This document shows positions 9,200 to 20,178 of a stretch of 64,000 nucleotides of DNA, piece after piece. The stretch comes from JANTGF01 sp963750735 (lineage in GTDB: Bacteria > Bacteroidota > Bacteroidia > Bacteroidales > VadinHA17), in assembly GCA_963750735.1 (NCBI GenBank), contig CAVVRY010000008.1:186001-250000 (forward strand), written 5' to 3'. Every line of letters begins with the position of its first letter. The first letter of the stretch is position 1. The notes beneath the pieces were generated by a model. The model had not been told where the DNA came from. It did no database searches and saw only the letters and a list, made by a program, of their open reading frames with translations. The translations under genes were made by a program, and so were the position numbers.

Positions 9200-9349
9200 C
9201 ACGAAGATAATTTAACTAAAAAACCTAAGATTCCTACTGTAATTCTGTCCATTAATATTGAGCAATACTTCTTGTTTTTGATTTGGCATAAAATATGAAG
9301 ATGCATGACAGAAATAATTGAATTGTTAACCTATAAATATTAAATAAAA

Positions 9350-9628
9350 ATGGCTGGATTAAAAATTAAACCATTGGCTGACCGGGTTGTAATTGAACCT
9401 GAAAAAGCAGATGAAAAAACAATTAGTGGAATTATTATTCCGGACACTGCACAGGAAAAACCTCAAAAGGGTAAGATTGTAGCTGTTGGTTCCGGCACTG
9501 CTGATGAAAAAATGGAAGTTAAAAAAGGCGATTCTGTATTGTATGGAAAATATTCCGGAACAGAAATTTCTATCGATGGTACTGATTACCTGATTATGCG
9601 CCAGTCTGATATTCTCGCAATAATATAA
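9350..9628 (+). CDS. groES: Co-chaperonin GroES
   Basis: GroES is the heptameric lid of the GroEL folding chamber in the cytoplasm. The 92-residue product starts with IKPLADRVVIEPEKADEKT and contains the mobile-loop segment TISGIIIPDTAQEKPQKGKI, both characteristic. Length is normal. It lies 35 bases before groEL, and the pair forms the expected groESL operon, which ends at the strong terminator after groEL. Heat-shock control is likely given the inverted repeat upstream. Confidence 0.97.
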   Translation: MAGLKIKPLADRVVIEPEKADEKTISGIIIPDTAQEKPQKGKIVAVGSGTADEKMEVKKGDSVLYGKYSGTEISIDGTDYLIMRQSDILAII

Positions 9629-9663
9629 TTATTAATAAATCTAATATTTAAAAAATTTAAAAA

Positions 9664-11307
9664 ATGGCTAAAGAAATTAAGTTTGACATTGAGGCCCGTG
9701 ATATTCTTAAAAAGGGCGTTGATAAACTTGCTGACTCAGTGAAAGTGACCCTTGGTCCAAAAGGTCGCAATGTTATAATTGATAAGAAGTTTGGTGCTCC
9801 TCAGATAACAAAAGACGGCGTTACAGTTGCTAAAGAAATTGAGCTTTCTGATACATTTGAAAACATGGGTGCCCAGATGGTGAAAGAAGTAGCATCTAAA
9901 ACAAATGATGATGCTGGTGATGGTACAACTACTGCTACTGTACTTGCACAGTCGATTATTAATGTTGGGTTGAAGAACGTTACAGCTGGTGCGAATCCAA
10001 TGGACCTCAAAAGAGGTATAGATGCAGCTGTAGCTGCGGTTACAAAAAGCCTTATTAAACAGACTAGAACCGTTGGTGACGATGTGGACAGAATTGAACA
10101 AATTGCCAGAGTGTCAGCGAATGGTGACGTAGCAATTGGAAAACTGATTGCTGAAGCAATGGAAAAGGTTAAGAAAGAAGGTGTAATCACAGTTGAGGAA
10201 GCAAAGGGTACTGAAACAACCGTAGAAGTTGTTGAAGGTATGCAATTTGACAGAGGTTATATTTCTCCTTATTTTATCACAGATGCTGATAAAATGGAAA
10301 CTGTTCTTGAACATCCTTATATTTTACTTCATGACAAGAAGATCTCTACCATGAAAGATCTCTTGCCAATTCTTGAAGCAACCTCACAGGCTGGAAGACC
10401 TTTACTGATTATTGCTGAAGACGTTGATGGTGAAGCCCTGGCAACATTAGTTGTTAATAAACTTAGAGGTTCACTGAAAATAGCTGCTGTCAAAGCACCA
10501 GGTTTTGGCGACAGAAGAAAAGAAATGCTTGAAGATATCGCTATTCTTACAGGAGGAACAGTTATTTCTGATGAAAAAGGATTAAAACTTGAAGCAACTA
10601 CACTAGAGATGTTAGGTGCAACTGAAAAAGTAACTGTTGACAAAGAAAATACAACTATTGTTAATGGTGCTGGTGCTCAAGAAAATATTAATGCACGAGT
10701 TGGTCAGATTAAGAAGCAGATTGAGACAACAACTTCTGATTATGACAAAGAAAAGCTTCAGGAAAGATTGGCTAAATTATCTGGTGGTGTTGCAGTACTT
10801 TATATTGGTGCTGCTTCTGAAATGGAAATGAAAGAAAAGAAAGATCGCGTTGACGATGCATTGAATGCTACACGTGCTGCAATTGAAGAAGGTGTTGTTG
10901 CTGGTGGTGGTGTTGCTTACCTGAGAGCCATTGAGGGTCTCGATAAATTAAAAGTTGAGAATGAGGATCAGGAAACAGGAATTCAGATAATCAGACGTGC
11001 ACTTGAAGAGCCTATTCGTCAAATTGCAGAAAATTCTGGAGTTGAAGGATCAATTGTAGTACAAAAAGTAAAAGAAGGCAGCAAAGACTTTGGTTTTAAT
11101 GCTCGCAAAGAGATATATGAAGATCTCTTCAAAGCAGGTGTTATCGACCCAACAAAAGTTGTTAGAGTAGCCATTGAAAACGCTGCTTCTATTGCAGGAA
11201 TGTTCCTTACAACTGAGTGTGTAATTGCTGATGAGAAAGAAGATACTCCTCCTATGCCTCCAATGGGTGGTGCACCCGGAATGGGTGGAATGGGCGGAAT
11301 GATGTAA
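9664..11307 (+). CDS. groL: Chaperonin GroEL
   Basis: GroEL forms the 14-mer ATP-driven folding chamber. The 547-residue product has the expected N-terminus (MAKEIKFDIEARDILKKGVD), the ATP-site motif VTLGPKGRNV, the GDGTTTATVLA segment and the Gly-Met-rich C-terminal tail (GGAPGMGGMGGMM) that projects into the cavity. Length is typical. It is the second gene of groESL. Translation ends 17 bases before a Rho-independent terminator. Confidence 0.98.
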   Translation: MAKEIKFDIEARDILKKGVDKLADSVKVTLGPKGRNVIIDKKFGAPQITKDGVTVAKEIELSDTFENMGAQMVKEVASKTNDDAGDGTTTATVLAQSIINVGLKNVTAGANPMDLKRGIDAAVAAVTKSLIKQTRTVGDDVDRIEQIARVSANGDVAIGKLIAEAMEKVKKEGVITVEEAKGTETTVEVVEGMQFDRGYISPYFITDADKMETVLEHPYILLHDKKISTMKDLLPILEATSQAGRPLLIIAEDVDGEALATLVVNKLRGSLKIAAVKAPGFGDRRKEMLEDIAILTGGTVISDEKGLKLEATTLEMLGATEKVTVDKENTTIVNGAGAQENINARVGQIKKQIETTTSDYDKEKLQERLAKLSGGVAVLYIGAASEMEMKEKKDRVDDALNATRAAIEEGVVAGGGVAYLRAIEGLDKLKVENEDQETGIQIIRRALEEPIRQIAENSGVEGSIVVQKVKEGSKDFGFNARKEIYEDLFKAGVIDPTKVVRVAIENAASIAGMFLTTECVIADEKEDTPPMPPMGGAPGMGGMGGMM

Positions 11308-11324
11308 TTATTATTACTTTGCTT

Positions 11325-11353
11325 AAAAAAACCGGGGAATCCCCGGTTTTTTT
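11325..11353 (+). terminator. Rho-independent terminator of groESL
   Basis: A GC-rich stem CCGGGGA/TCCCCGG, flanked by seven A on the left and seven T on the right, directly follows groEL. The A and T runs extend the stem, so it could also work on the other strand. Confidence 0.9.
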
Positions 11354-11417
11354 GTTTTAGTACATTGTTATCCAACATTATTGTCTCTACAAAATGAAAC
11401 TCAAAGATCTTTATTGT

Positions 11418-11425
11418 TAAATTTG
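11418..11425 (+). promoter_or_regulatory. Possible -7 element (TAAATTTG) before the secreted protein gene
   Basis: TAAATTTG matches TAnnTTTG perfectly and lies 16 bases before the start codon. No TTG is found 19-21 bases upstream, so only half of the promoter pattern is present. Confidence 0.35.
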
Positions 11426-11441
11426 TAAAAACTTAAAAGAA

Positions 11442-12263
11442 ATGCACTGCCAACTATTTAAGAGTAAAGCTTTACAACTTGTACTATTATTTATTATTAT
11501 TTTATCTGGCAAGAGTTTTGCTGGTTGGGTGATCTATGAAAAAAGCTTTGAATCTGGATCCAATATTGAATCAAAGTATATATTCTACATTCAGGATCAG
11601 AAATTAAAGCTTGTTGAAGGTGATCTTGAGACCATTTTTGATGTGGAAAAAAACGCTATCACCTTTATTATTCCCTCAAAATCAATATATTGGGAAGGAA
11701 AAGTTGATGTTTATAATGCCAGCTATAGAGAAATTTTAAATAAGTATTTTGAGGACCAATTAAAAGATACCCCCAAAGAAAAGGTTGAAATGGCCAAGGC
11801 AACCTATGAGTATTACTTGGCTAATTTAAAAGATTCAACCCGTATGAGTCAGACTGGATTAGATATGCTAATAATGAATACAGGTAAAAAGACACAAATT
11901 GCCGGATATGAGGCGATAATGTATGGCTTATATGTAAACAAAGACCTCAGAAAAGAGATTTGGATCTCAAAAGAAATAAACATGAATCTTGAAATTGATA
12001 TGGTAAAGTATAATGTTATGTTGAATAAAATTGGAATGGGTATGATGAATGACCTGAATTCTCGTGCCAGTGATGCCTATGCCCAACTTTTGAAATCCGG
12101 ATTTCTAATGAAAACTGTTGAGTTTGGATACGATTTAAGCTTTACAACCGAAGTATACAAGATTAAGGAGAAAAAGTTGAATCAAAAGATTTTTACACCA
12201 CCAGCTAAATATAAAAAAGTTCCTCTCTCCGATCTTGGACTTTTTAATGCCAATCCACTTTAA
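11442..12263 (+). CDS. Secreted protein of unknown function (DUF4412-like)
   Basis: The 273-residue product has an N-terminal signal peptide with a likely cleavage after SFA (about residue 27). The mature part begins GWVIYEKSFESG and alternates short beta strands with two longer helices, ending in a lysine-rich segment and PPAKYKKVPLSDL. The overall look resembles DUF4412-type periplasmic proteins, but I am not certain of the family. It stands alone between groESL and a convergent aminotransferase gene, with 14 bases between the stops. Confidence 0.6.
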   Translation: MHCQLFKSKALQLVLLFIIILSGKSFAGWVIYEKSFESGSNIESKYIFYIQDQKLKLVEGDLETIFDVEKNAITFIIPSKSIYWEGKVDVYNASYREILNKYFEDQLKDTPKEKVEMAKATYEYYLANLKDSTRMSQTGLDMLIMNTGKKTQIAGYEAIMYGLYVNKDLRKEIWISKEINMNLEIDMVKYNVMLNKIGMGMMNDLNSRASDAYAQLLKSGFLMKTVEFGYDLSFTTEVYKIKEKKLNQKIFTPPAKYKKVPLSDLGLFNANPL

Positions 12264-12277
12264 TCTACTGAATTTAA

Positions 12278-13567
12278 CTACCCTGCTATTTCAAGAATAG
12301 ACTCAACCAGGTAATCCATTTTATTTATTGAAGTATAAATATTGGGTGTAACCCTTACTCCATTTATGTTCTCCCACACAATTGCCACAGTATAAATCTT
12401 GTATTTATTAAATAACTGCCTTTGAATTTCTCCAGGTTCCATTCCCTCTATTCCAAAATTACCTAAACCACATGAGTATTCAGGTTTAAATGATGTAAAA
12501 AATTTCACTTTGGGGTGTGCCTTAATCCTGGTCATCCAATATTCCCTTAAATATCTTAGTCGGGCTTCTTTCCTATCCCGTCCAATTAGATAATAGTATT
12601 CAATTGCTTTTCCTATAGCCATTTCAGCTGGCATGGAACGTGTACCCAATGCCTCAAACTTCCTGATATCATCACTTTCAGGATCTCCAGGTGCTAACCT
12701 TGGCCATACCTTACTTATTTTATCCTTTTTGACGTACAAAAATCCTGTTCCAAATGGAGCATACAGCCACTTATGTAAACTTGTGCCAAAATAATCACAT
12801 TCCAGATCCGGAATTGAAAAATTGAGATGAGCAAAGCTATGAGCTCCGTCAACCAGCACTTCAATTCCTTTTTCATGGGCAACCCTGGCAATTTTTTTTA
12901 CTGGTAATATCTGACCAGACCAATTAATCATATGCATAATCTCAATAATTTTAGTACGGTCAGTAAAAGCCTCCTTATAAAGTCTGACAATTTCATCATC
13001 ATCCTCTATGGGTTGGTCAAGGTTTATCCATTTAAGTACAATTCCGTCTCTCTTTTCCCTTTGTTTCCATGCATTTATCATATTTGGATAGTCTTGCTTT
13101 GTAAGAACAACCTCATCCCCTGCATTTAAGTCCAATCCAAATATAACCGTTTCTAAAGCTTCAGTGGTGTTTCTCTGAATGGCAATTTCTTCTGGTGAAC
13201 ATCCTGCTAATTCGGCAAGACCCTTTCTTACATTCTCTCTCCCTGAATCAACAATTCTCCACATAAAATAAGCAGGCCCTTCATTGCTAACTCTATTGTA
13301 ATGTTCAAATATTTCCTGAACAACTTTAGGCTGAGGACAAACACCACCATTATTCATATTTATAATGTTTGGCGATGCTGTGAAGGATTGTTGCACCCAG
13401 TGCCAGAAATCCTCATTACTTGCAGTTACCGCAGGAGAATTACCTTCAATCATTTCAACAGCCTTGCTTAACTGATTTGCTCCCTGGAGATTGAAAAGCC
13501 CACCCATTGTCAACATGCCAGTAGCAGCGGCAGATTTTCTTAAAAAATTTCGACGATTTGTATGCAT
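12278..13567 (-). CDS. Class V aminotransferase-fold PLP enzyme with Tat signal
   Basis: The product is a pyridoxal-phosphate enzyme of the class V aminotransferase/isopenicillin-N-epimerase-like family. The N-terminus carries a twin-arginine signal (NRRNFLRKSAAATG), so the folded holoenzyme is probably exported to the periplasm. The cofactor-binding segments are visible: NTTEALETVIFG for phosphate binding, DGAHSFAHLNF with the Asp that contacts the pyridine nitrogen, and the Schiff-base lysine in TSLHKWLYAP. The substrate is unknown; relatives act on cysteine or related amino acids. It is a single gene divergent from lepA. The family call is confident, the specific reaction is not. Confidence 0.87.
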   Translation of the reverse strand: MHTNRRNFLRKSAAATGMLTMGGLFNLQGANQLSKAVEMIEGNSPAVTASNEDFWHWVQQSFTASPNIINMNNGGVCPQPKVVQEIFEHYNRVSNEGPAYFMWRIVDSGRENVRKGLAELAGCSPEEIAIQRNTTEALETVIFGLDLNAGDEVVLTKQDYPNMINAWKQREKRDGIVLKWINLDQPIEDDDEIVRLYKEAFTDRTKIIEIMHMINWSGQILPVKKIARVAHEKGIEVLVDGAHSFAHLNFSIPDLECDYFGTSLHKWLYAPFGTGFLYVKKDKISKVWPRLAPGDPESDDIRKFEALGTRSMPAEMAIGKAIEYYYLIGRDRKEARLRYLREYWMTRIKAHPKVKFFTSFKPEYSCGLGNFGIEGMEPGEIQRQLFNKYKIYTVAIVWENINGVRVTPNIYTSINKMDYLVESILEIAG

Positions 13568-13682
13568 AGTATTAAATTATTGTTTTCAGTGATTGTTAAA
13601 GCCTTAAGCTATATAACTACCCTTGTTAAGAAATAATGTTGGCCATTAATAAATTGTAATAAACTTATTAAAGGGAAATAGA

Positions 13683-13690
13683 TATCTTTG
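13683..13690 (+). promoter_or_regulatory. -7 element of the predicted lepA promoter (TATCTTTG)
   Basis: TATCTTTG matches the Bacteroidota -7 consensus TAnnTTTG perfectly and lies 35 bases before the likely start codon. A -33 TTG at the correct spacing is not visible. The same octamer occurs before the gene at 22563. Confidence 0.5.
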
Positions 13691-13725
13691 CATGCGATTT
13701 TAAATTTACGATTTTAAAATTGAAA

Positions 13726-15513
13726 ATGGAAAAGATTAGGAATTTCTGTATAATAGCTCATATCGACCATGGGAAAAGTACGCTTGCGGATCGATTGCTT
13801 CAGAAAACCAATACATTGAATGAACGCGACTTTCAGGACCAGGTGCTGGATAGCATGGACCTTGAGAGAGAAAGAGGTATTACGATAAAAAGTCATGCCA
13901 TTCAGATGCAACATGAATATGAGGGTGACAATTACTTCCTGAATCTCATTGATACTCCTGGTCATGTTGATTTTTCATACGAAGTTTCAAGGTCTATTGC
14001 TGCCTGCGAAGGTGCTCTCCTGATCATTGACGCAACCCAGGGGATTCAGGCACAAACAATCTCAAATTTATATCTGGCTATTGAACACGATTTGGAGATC
14101 ATTTCCGTATTGAACAAAATGGATCTGGACAATGCAATGCCAGAAGAAGTTAAAGACCAGATTGTTGACCTTGTTGGATGTTCCCGAGATGATATTATTG
14201 AGGCAAGTGGAAAAACAGGAATGGGGGTAGACCAGATCCTGGAAGAAATTATAAATAAAATACCTCCACCAACAGGAGATACAAATGCTCCGCTGCAAGC
14301 CCTTATTTTCGACTCTGTTTTTAATTCATTTCGCGGTATTTATGCTTATTTCAGAATAATGAATGGTACTATACATAAAGGCGATTATGTTAAGTTTGTC
14401 GCCACTGGAAAGGAGTATAATGCAGATGAAATTGGTGTTCTAAAACTTAAACCTGATCCCAGGAACCAGTTAAGTGCCGGTGATGTTGGATATATTATTT
14501 CCGGAATCAAATCTTCTTCAGAAGTAAAGGTGGGAGATACCATAACACATGTAGAAAATCCTTGTGAGAAAGCAATAGAAGGATTTGAGGATGTAAAACC
14601 TATGGTTTTTGCCGGGATTTATCCAGTTGATGCTGACGATTATGAAGAACTACGATCTTCAATGGAAAAGCTTCAATTAAATGATGCATCATTGACCTAT
14701 GAACCCGAATCTTCTGTTGCTCTGGGTTTTGGTTTTCGATGCGGATTTCTTGGCTTATTGCATATGGAGATTATCCAGGAACGCCTGGAAAGGGAGTTTG
14801 ATATGAGCGTTATTACCACCGTTCCAAATGTTTCTTATAGGGTAGTTACAACTAAAAAGGAAGTTATTGAAGTTCATAACCCATCCGGACTTCCTGCCCC
14901 AACCATAATTGACCATATTGAAGAACCAATAATATCTGCCCAGATAATTTCAAAATCAGAATATTTAGGATCAGTAATGAATTTGTGCATAGAAAAACGA
15001 GGCATATTAAAAAACCAGGTATATCTTACCAGTGACCGGGTTGAGCTTACTTTTGAAATGCCGCTTGCTGAAATTGTCTTTGATTTTTACGATAAATTAA
15101 AAAGTATTTCCAGGGGCTATGCATCATTTGACTACTTTCAATCAGGCTATAGCCTGGCAAACCTTGTTCGCTTAGATATTTTATTAAACGGTGAAATGGT
15201 CGATGCCTTATCAACCCTAATACACCGTGATAATGCCTACGATTTTGGCAGACGTATGTGTATAAAATTGAAAGAATTGATTCCTAGACAACAATTTGAC
15301 ATTGCGATTCAGGCCGCAATTGGAGCGAAAATTATTTCCAGAGAAACTGTGAAAGCACTTCGCAAAGATGTAACCGCAAAGTGCTATGGCGGTGATATTA
15401 CCCGAAAGAGAAAACTACTCGAAAAACAGAAGAAAGGGAAAAAACGTATGCGTCAGGTAGGGAATGTAGAGGTTCCTCAACAAGCTTTTCTTGCAGTTCT
15501 AAAATTAGATTAA
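13726..15513 (+). CDS. lepA: Elongation factor 4 (LepA)
   Basis: LepA is a ribosomal GTPase that back-translocates or helps assemble ribosomes. The G motifs are clear: AHIDHGKSTLADRLL (G1), DTPGHVDF (G3) and NKMDLD (G4). The EF-G-like domains and the LepA-specific C-terminal part rich in Lys and Arg (TRKRKLLEKQKKGKKRMRQVG) are present. An upstream TTG at 13720 would add two residues. The ATG at 13726 gives MEKIRNFCIIAHIDHGK, which matches the usual LepA start and is chosen here (595 residues). The gene is monocistronic and has a perfect -7 element upstream. Confidence 0.97.
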   Translation: MEKIRNFCIIAHIDHGKSTLADRLLQKTNTLNERDFQDQVLDSMDLERERGITIKSHAIQMQHEYEGDNYFLNLIDTPGHVDFSYEVSRSIAACEGALLIIDATQGIQAQTISNLYLAIEHDLEIISVLNKMDLDNAMPEEVKDQIVDLVGCSRDDIIEASGKTGMGVDQILEEIINKIPPPTGDTNAPLQALIFDSVFNSFRGIYAYFRIMNGTIHKGDYVKFVATGKEYNADEIGVLKLKPDPRNQLSAGDVGYIISGIKSSSEVKVGDTITHVENPCEKAIEGFEDVKPMVFAGIYPVDADDYEELRSSMEKLQLNDASLTYEPESSVALGFGFRCGFLGLLHMEIIQERLEREFDMSVITTVPNVSYRVVTTKKEVIEVHNPSGLPAPTIIDHIEEPIISAQIISKSEYLGSVMNLCIEKRGILKNQVYLTSDRVELTFEMPLAEIVFDFYDKLKSISRGYASFDYFQSGYSLANLVRLDILLNGEMVDALSTLIHRDNAYDFGRRMCIKLKELIPRQQFDIAIQAAIGAKIISRETVKALRKDVTAKCYGGDITRKRKLLEKQKKGKKRMRQVGNVEVPQQAFLAVLKLD

Positions 15514-15877
15514 CTTCCCGGAAAGTACTTATTGAATTTTCCAGAAAGTTGTTGATTTTATGATATTAATATCTTAATGTCTTATTTTTTTATTTTTAAT
15601 CGAAACCTTTATTGCAAACCTATTCTTTTACACCGAATCCAACCAGTAATACCACCTATATTATTAATCATTAGTGTTTTACAATTAAAACACAAATGAT
15701 TTACAATTACCTACCCTGCAATTAAACTAGTTTCAACAGTGGATATTTAAATCTAACAAAAATTATATTTTTTTAAATTATTCGACAATTTTTGTATTTT
15801 TACTAATTAACATATATGGAAAACTTAATACTTCCATGTAAATTTAATCCGAATTTTCATATTAAATCCAAACCCCA
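15514..15877. other. AT-rich intergenic region between lepA and the activase gene
   Basis: I see no gene, RNA or clear terminator here. A perfect 12-base palindrome GATATTAATATC occurs near 15562-15573. The region just before the activase is very T-rich and could hold its promoter, but no element matches the consensus well. Confidence 0.5.
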
Positions 15878-18800
15878 ATGAAGAATAAATATTACCTGGG
15901 TCTTGATATTGGTTCAATTTCGATAAATACTGTATTACTCGATGAGGAAAAAACTATAATTGAAAACCATTATGATTTTTGCCACGGAAAACCATTTCAC
16001 CTGTTAAAAGATATACTTTCATCTATTTTTACCAGATACCCTGAGAACTCAATTGAAACAGTTGCATTTACCGGTACTGGTGGAAAGGTAGCCAATGAAA
16101 TACTCGGAGGCCACTTTGTAAATGAAATTATTGCTCAATCAGCTTCTGTAGCTCAATTGTATCCCACCATAAAAACAGTTATTGAGATGGGTGGAGAAGA
16201 CTCTAAGCTGATTTTAATGCAAGAAAGTAAGAGATAAAACAAGCAGCCTTTCAGACTTTACTCTAAACAACATATGTGCAGCAGGCACAGGATCATTTCT
16301 CGACCAGCAGGCTAAAAGAATTGGTATTTCAATTGAAAATGAATTTGGCCAATTGGCTCTTAAATCAGAAAATCCTCCGCGTATTGCTGGACGATGCAGT
16401 GTTTTTGCAAAATCTGATATGATACACCTCCAACAAATTGCTACACCTGTGTATGATATTGTTGCCGGCTTATGTTTTGCTGTTGCCAGAAACTTTATAA
16501 GCAGCCTTGGGAAGGGTAAAAAATTGGAATTTCCTGTTCTATTTCAAGGCGGAGTTGCGGCAAATCAGGGTGTAGTGCGAGCATTTAGAGAACTATTGAA
16601 TGCAGGTGAAGAAGATCTTATTATTCCCGAATATCATGCCTCAATGGGAGCAATAGGTGCCTTATATCATATTATCGATCAAGATAATATTGAATTGAAA
16701 CCCTTTCTGGGAATTGAGAAATTGAATGAATATTTAACAGGGGATCATTCAAAGGGGACCTGGCAAGAGGCTCTTATCGAATCTTCCGCTAAATACGATA
16801 AGATCGTTACACCAATCCCTGATGATGTTGATAAGCTTGATGTTTACCTTGGACTGGATATTGGCTCACTAAGCACAAATGTTGTATTGATTGACAAAGA
16901 CAACAATATAATTGCCCGGAGGTATTTACCTACAGCCAGCAAGCCTTTAGAGGCTATTCGGCGAGGTATGACTGAAATATATGATGAAGTTGGAGAAAGG
17001 GTCCAGGTAAGAGCAGCCGGAACAACTGGATCAGGAAGGTATCTTACTGGTGATTTCATTGGTGCTGATGCTATCAGGAATGAGATTACTGCCCAGGCTA
17101 CTGCAGCCATTGCATACGATTCAAAAGTTGACACAATTTTTGAAATAGGCGGACAGGATTCAAAATATATAAGCATAGACAAAGGTGTTGTGGTTGATTT
17201 TGAGATGAATAAAGTCTGTGCTGCAGGAACAGGTTCATTTCTTGAGGAACAATCGGAAAAGCTTGATATTAATATAATAGAGGAATTCGGTAAGCTTGCT
17301 CTTGAAGCCAAAAAACCGGCCAGTCTAGGTAACCGTTGCACGGTATTTATGGAATCAGACCTGAATTCTCAGCAGCAAAAAGGAGTTGAAAAAGAGAATC
17401 TCGTCGGTGGTCTCGCCTACTCTATTGTAGAAAATTATATTCAAAAAGTTGTACGGAAAAAACGAATTGGAGATCATATTTTCTTCCAGGGAGGTGTAAC
17501 AAACAATAAGGCAGTAGTGGCCGCTTTTGAAAAGGTTACCGGCAAAAAAATCATTGTACCTCCTCATTTTGATGTAACCGGAGCAATTGGCGCAGCTATA
17601 TTGGCCCGGGATTCCATGAAAAATGGTCAAAAAACAAGATTTAAAGGATTTGATATTAGTAAAATTCCTTTTACAGTTGATAAGTTTACCTGTAAAGCCT
17701 GTTCAAACCAATGTGAAATACGGCGAATCCGGATAGAAGGCGAAAAGAAACCCCTGTACTATGGTGGCCGTTGTGACAAATGGGAAATAGAAGAAAGAAA
17801 AGGCAAAGGAAAGGGCATTCCCAATTTATTTAACGAAAGGCTGGAAATGCTTCAGGATGGATTCAAAGAAACTTCCAAAGATGAAAGAATCACAATAGGA
17901 ATACCCAGAGCTTTAATGCTATATTACCAGCAATTCCCATTTTGGAGAACATTTTTTGAAGATCTCAATTTCAGGGTTGTAGTCTCGGCAGAATCTGATA
18001 ACCAATTGATCAAGAAGTCATTGGGAATGATTGTTGCTGAAACATGTTTTCCTGTGGAATTAATGCATGGTCATATTATGGATCTGTTGGAAAAGGAGGT
18101 AGACTTTGTTTTTACACCTTTTATTATAAACTCAAAGGCTGAAAAGGATAATCCAACTTCCAACTGTAACTGCCCATGGGTTCAAACGTTCCCATTTATG
18201 GTAAAAGCAGCTCTGAATGATGAGCAAATGAAGGATAAAATGCTCGTTCCTACCTTAAATTTCAGATATTTTGGAAAAGTTCTAAATAAGGAATTGTCAG
18301 ATTTCATGAATGAGAAATTTGGTGTTTCAAGAAAAAAGGTGGTTGCTGCGATACTTAAAGCAGACAAAGCGCAAAATATATTTGAAAATAAGCTTCTTTT
18401 GCGCGGACAGGAGGTCCTTGACAATCTTCCAGAAGATAAAGAAGCTCTTGTTATTATTGGCAGACCATACAATACCGGTGATCCAGCACTAAATCTAAGT
18501 ATGGTAGAAAAACTGATAAACCAGGATGTGTTACCAATACCAACAGATTTTCTTCCACTGGGCAGCGAACATATTCTACAGGATTATCCTCAAATGTATT
18601 GGCCAAATGGTCAAAAAATCCTTGCTGCAGCAAGGATAGTAGCGCGGGATAAAAGGCTCCATGCTGTTTATATGGGAAATTTCAGATGTGGTCCTGATTC
18701 ATTCCTTGCACATTTTGTACACGAGGAGATGGCTGGTAAACCTTTTCTTGAGCTGGAGATTGATGAACACAGTGCCGACGCTGGAATGATTACCCGATAT

Positions 18801-20138
18801 GAGGCCTTCCTCGATAGCCTCAAAGGTTCAAAATCAATAGAGAAAAGGAAGGTGGCCACTATCAAACCTGGTATCATGACGTCGGTACCAATGCAGGACC
18901 GCACGTTATATTTCCCATACATGAGCGACAGTGCTTATGCGATTGCTGCAGCGAGCCGAGCCTGTGGAATACATGCAGAAGTTCTGCCTATGCAGAATGA
19001 GGAAGACCTTGAGCTGGGGAGAAAGAATACTTCAGCCCGGGAATGTTTCCCTATGGTATGTACCACCGGAAGTTTCCTAAAAAAATTGTATGATCCCAAA
19101 ACCGACCCTAAAAAGGCAAGTTTCTTCATGCCCGATCACAATGGCCCCTGCCGTTTTGGACAATACAACAAATTACAACGAATTGTATTTAATAAACTTG
19201 GCTTCAATGATGCTGAGATTATTTCTCCTAGCAATGATACTGCTTATGAGGACATTTCAGGAGGAAAAGGAACCAAGTTCCGTTTTCTTTCATGGAAAGG
19301 ATTTGTAGCTGTTGATATATTAAGGAAATTAAGACAGGAAAGAAGGCCGTACGAACTCATCCCGGGTAGTACAGATAAGATTTACAGCAAAGCTCTCAGC
19401 GACGTTATTAAGTCTATTGAAGGAGGTGCTAAAGATCTGGCAGATGTTCTCCACAATTCAGCTAATAATTTTGATAAAATTCCATATATCAATGGTCAAA
19501 GAAAACCTGTTGTTGTTATTGTTGGCGAAATATTCATGCGCGATAATCCGTTTTGCAGTGGTTTTCTGGTTGATCGTCTGGAGAAATTTGGAGCAGAAAC
19601 TTTTATTTCTCCTTTCTCAGAGTGGCTAAGTTACTCAACATACAGGTATACTCGTGATAGCCTATGGAAAAATGATTACAAAGGGGTGGTAAAGTCAAAA
19701 ATTCAGGAATTTTCACAAAACATCTCTGCCGGTAAACTTCACAAAGCAGTGCATGGATTTATTGAGGTTGATAGAGATATTCCAGTAAAAAACATGCTGT
19801 CGAGCTGTGGAGATTATATACACAGGCATTATGATGGTGATCCCGCCTTAAATCTGGGAAGTTCTGTTGAGCTGGCAAAAACCGGTATATCCGGAATTGT
19901 AAATATTTTGCCTTTTACCTGTATGCCCGGTACGGTTGTTTCATCTATTGGACATAAGTTTAAGAAAGATCATAACAATTTGCCTTATGAAAGTATTGCT
20001 TATGATGGCCAGGAGGATACTTCAATTGAGCTAAGATTGCAGGCATTTATGCATCAGGCAAAAGAATTTGCCCAAAAGAACGGGTATGATATGCCGAAAG
20101 ATTGGCATATCAAAGATCTGGTTAATGTTGTTTCCTGA
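15878..20138 (+). pseudogene. Fused acyl-CoA dehydratase activase (BadF/BcrA type), interrupted by a +1 frameshift
   Basis: The large protein combines two BadF/BadG/BcrA/BcrD ATPase modules with DUF2229 and dehydratase-like C-terminal regions. Such proteins activate 2-hydroxyacyl-CoA dehydratases or related Fe-S reductases with ATP. The first ATPase starts GLDIGSISINTVLLD, the second (restored residue about 324) GLDIGSLSTNVVLID. Both have the cluster-binding CAAGTGSFL motif, and a Cys cluster (FTCKACSNQCEIRR) follows. The first frame stops at TAA 16235-16237 after 119 residues. The second frame is open from 16218 and resumes the same domain with SDFTLNNICAAGTG. Reading on after one skipped base between 16218 and 16237 gives 1419 residues, a normal length for the fused form. 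A run of three A at 16224-16226 is one possible site. It may be an error, a true mutation or recoding. Confidence 0.85.
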
Positions 20139-20178
20139 TCACTTTTGATTCTAAACTTTTGGAAAAGGGTAAGGGATT

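Larger units (their letters stand above)
9029..9349. other. Intergenic region between secG and groES
   Basis: No convincing gene is present. The region holds a putative terminator hairpin (9105-9140), an inverted repeat resembling a diverged CIRCE element (9168-9199) and several further copies of the words CTGACA or TGTCA (for instance at 9112, 9182 and 9305). The last 60 bases before groES are AT-rich with no clear promoter match. The groESL promoter and its heat-shock control should lie here. Confidence 0.6.

Noticed and set aside
9192..9299. 36-codon open frame between secG and groES (MSVHEDNLTKKPKIP...)
   Set aside because: Too short, overlaps the inverted repeat, and shows no domain or signal features.
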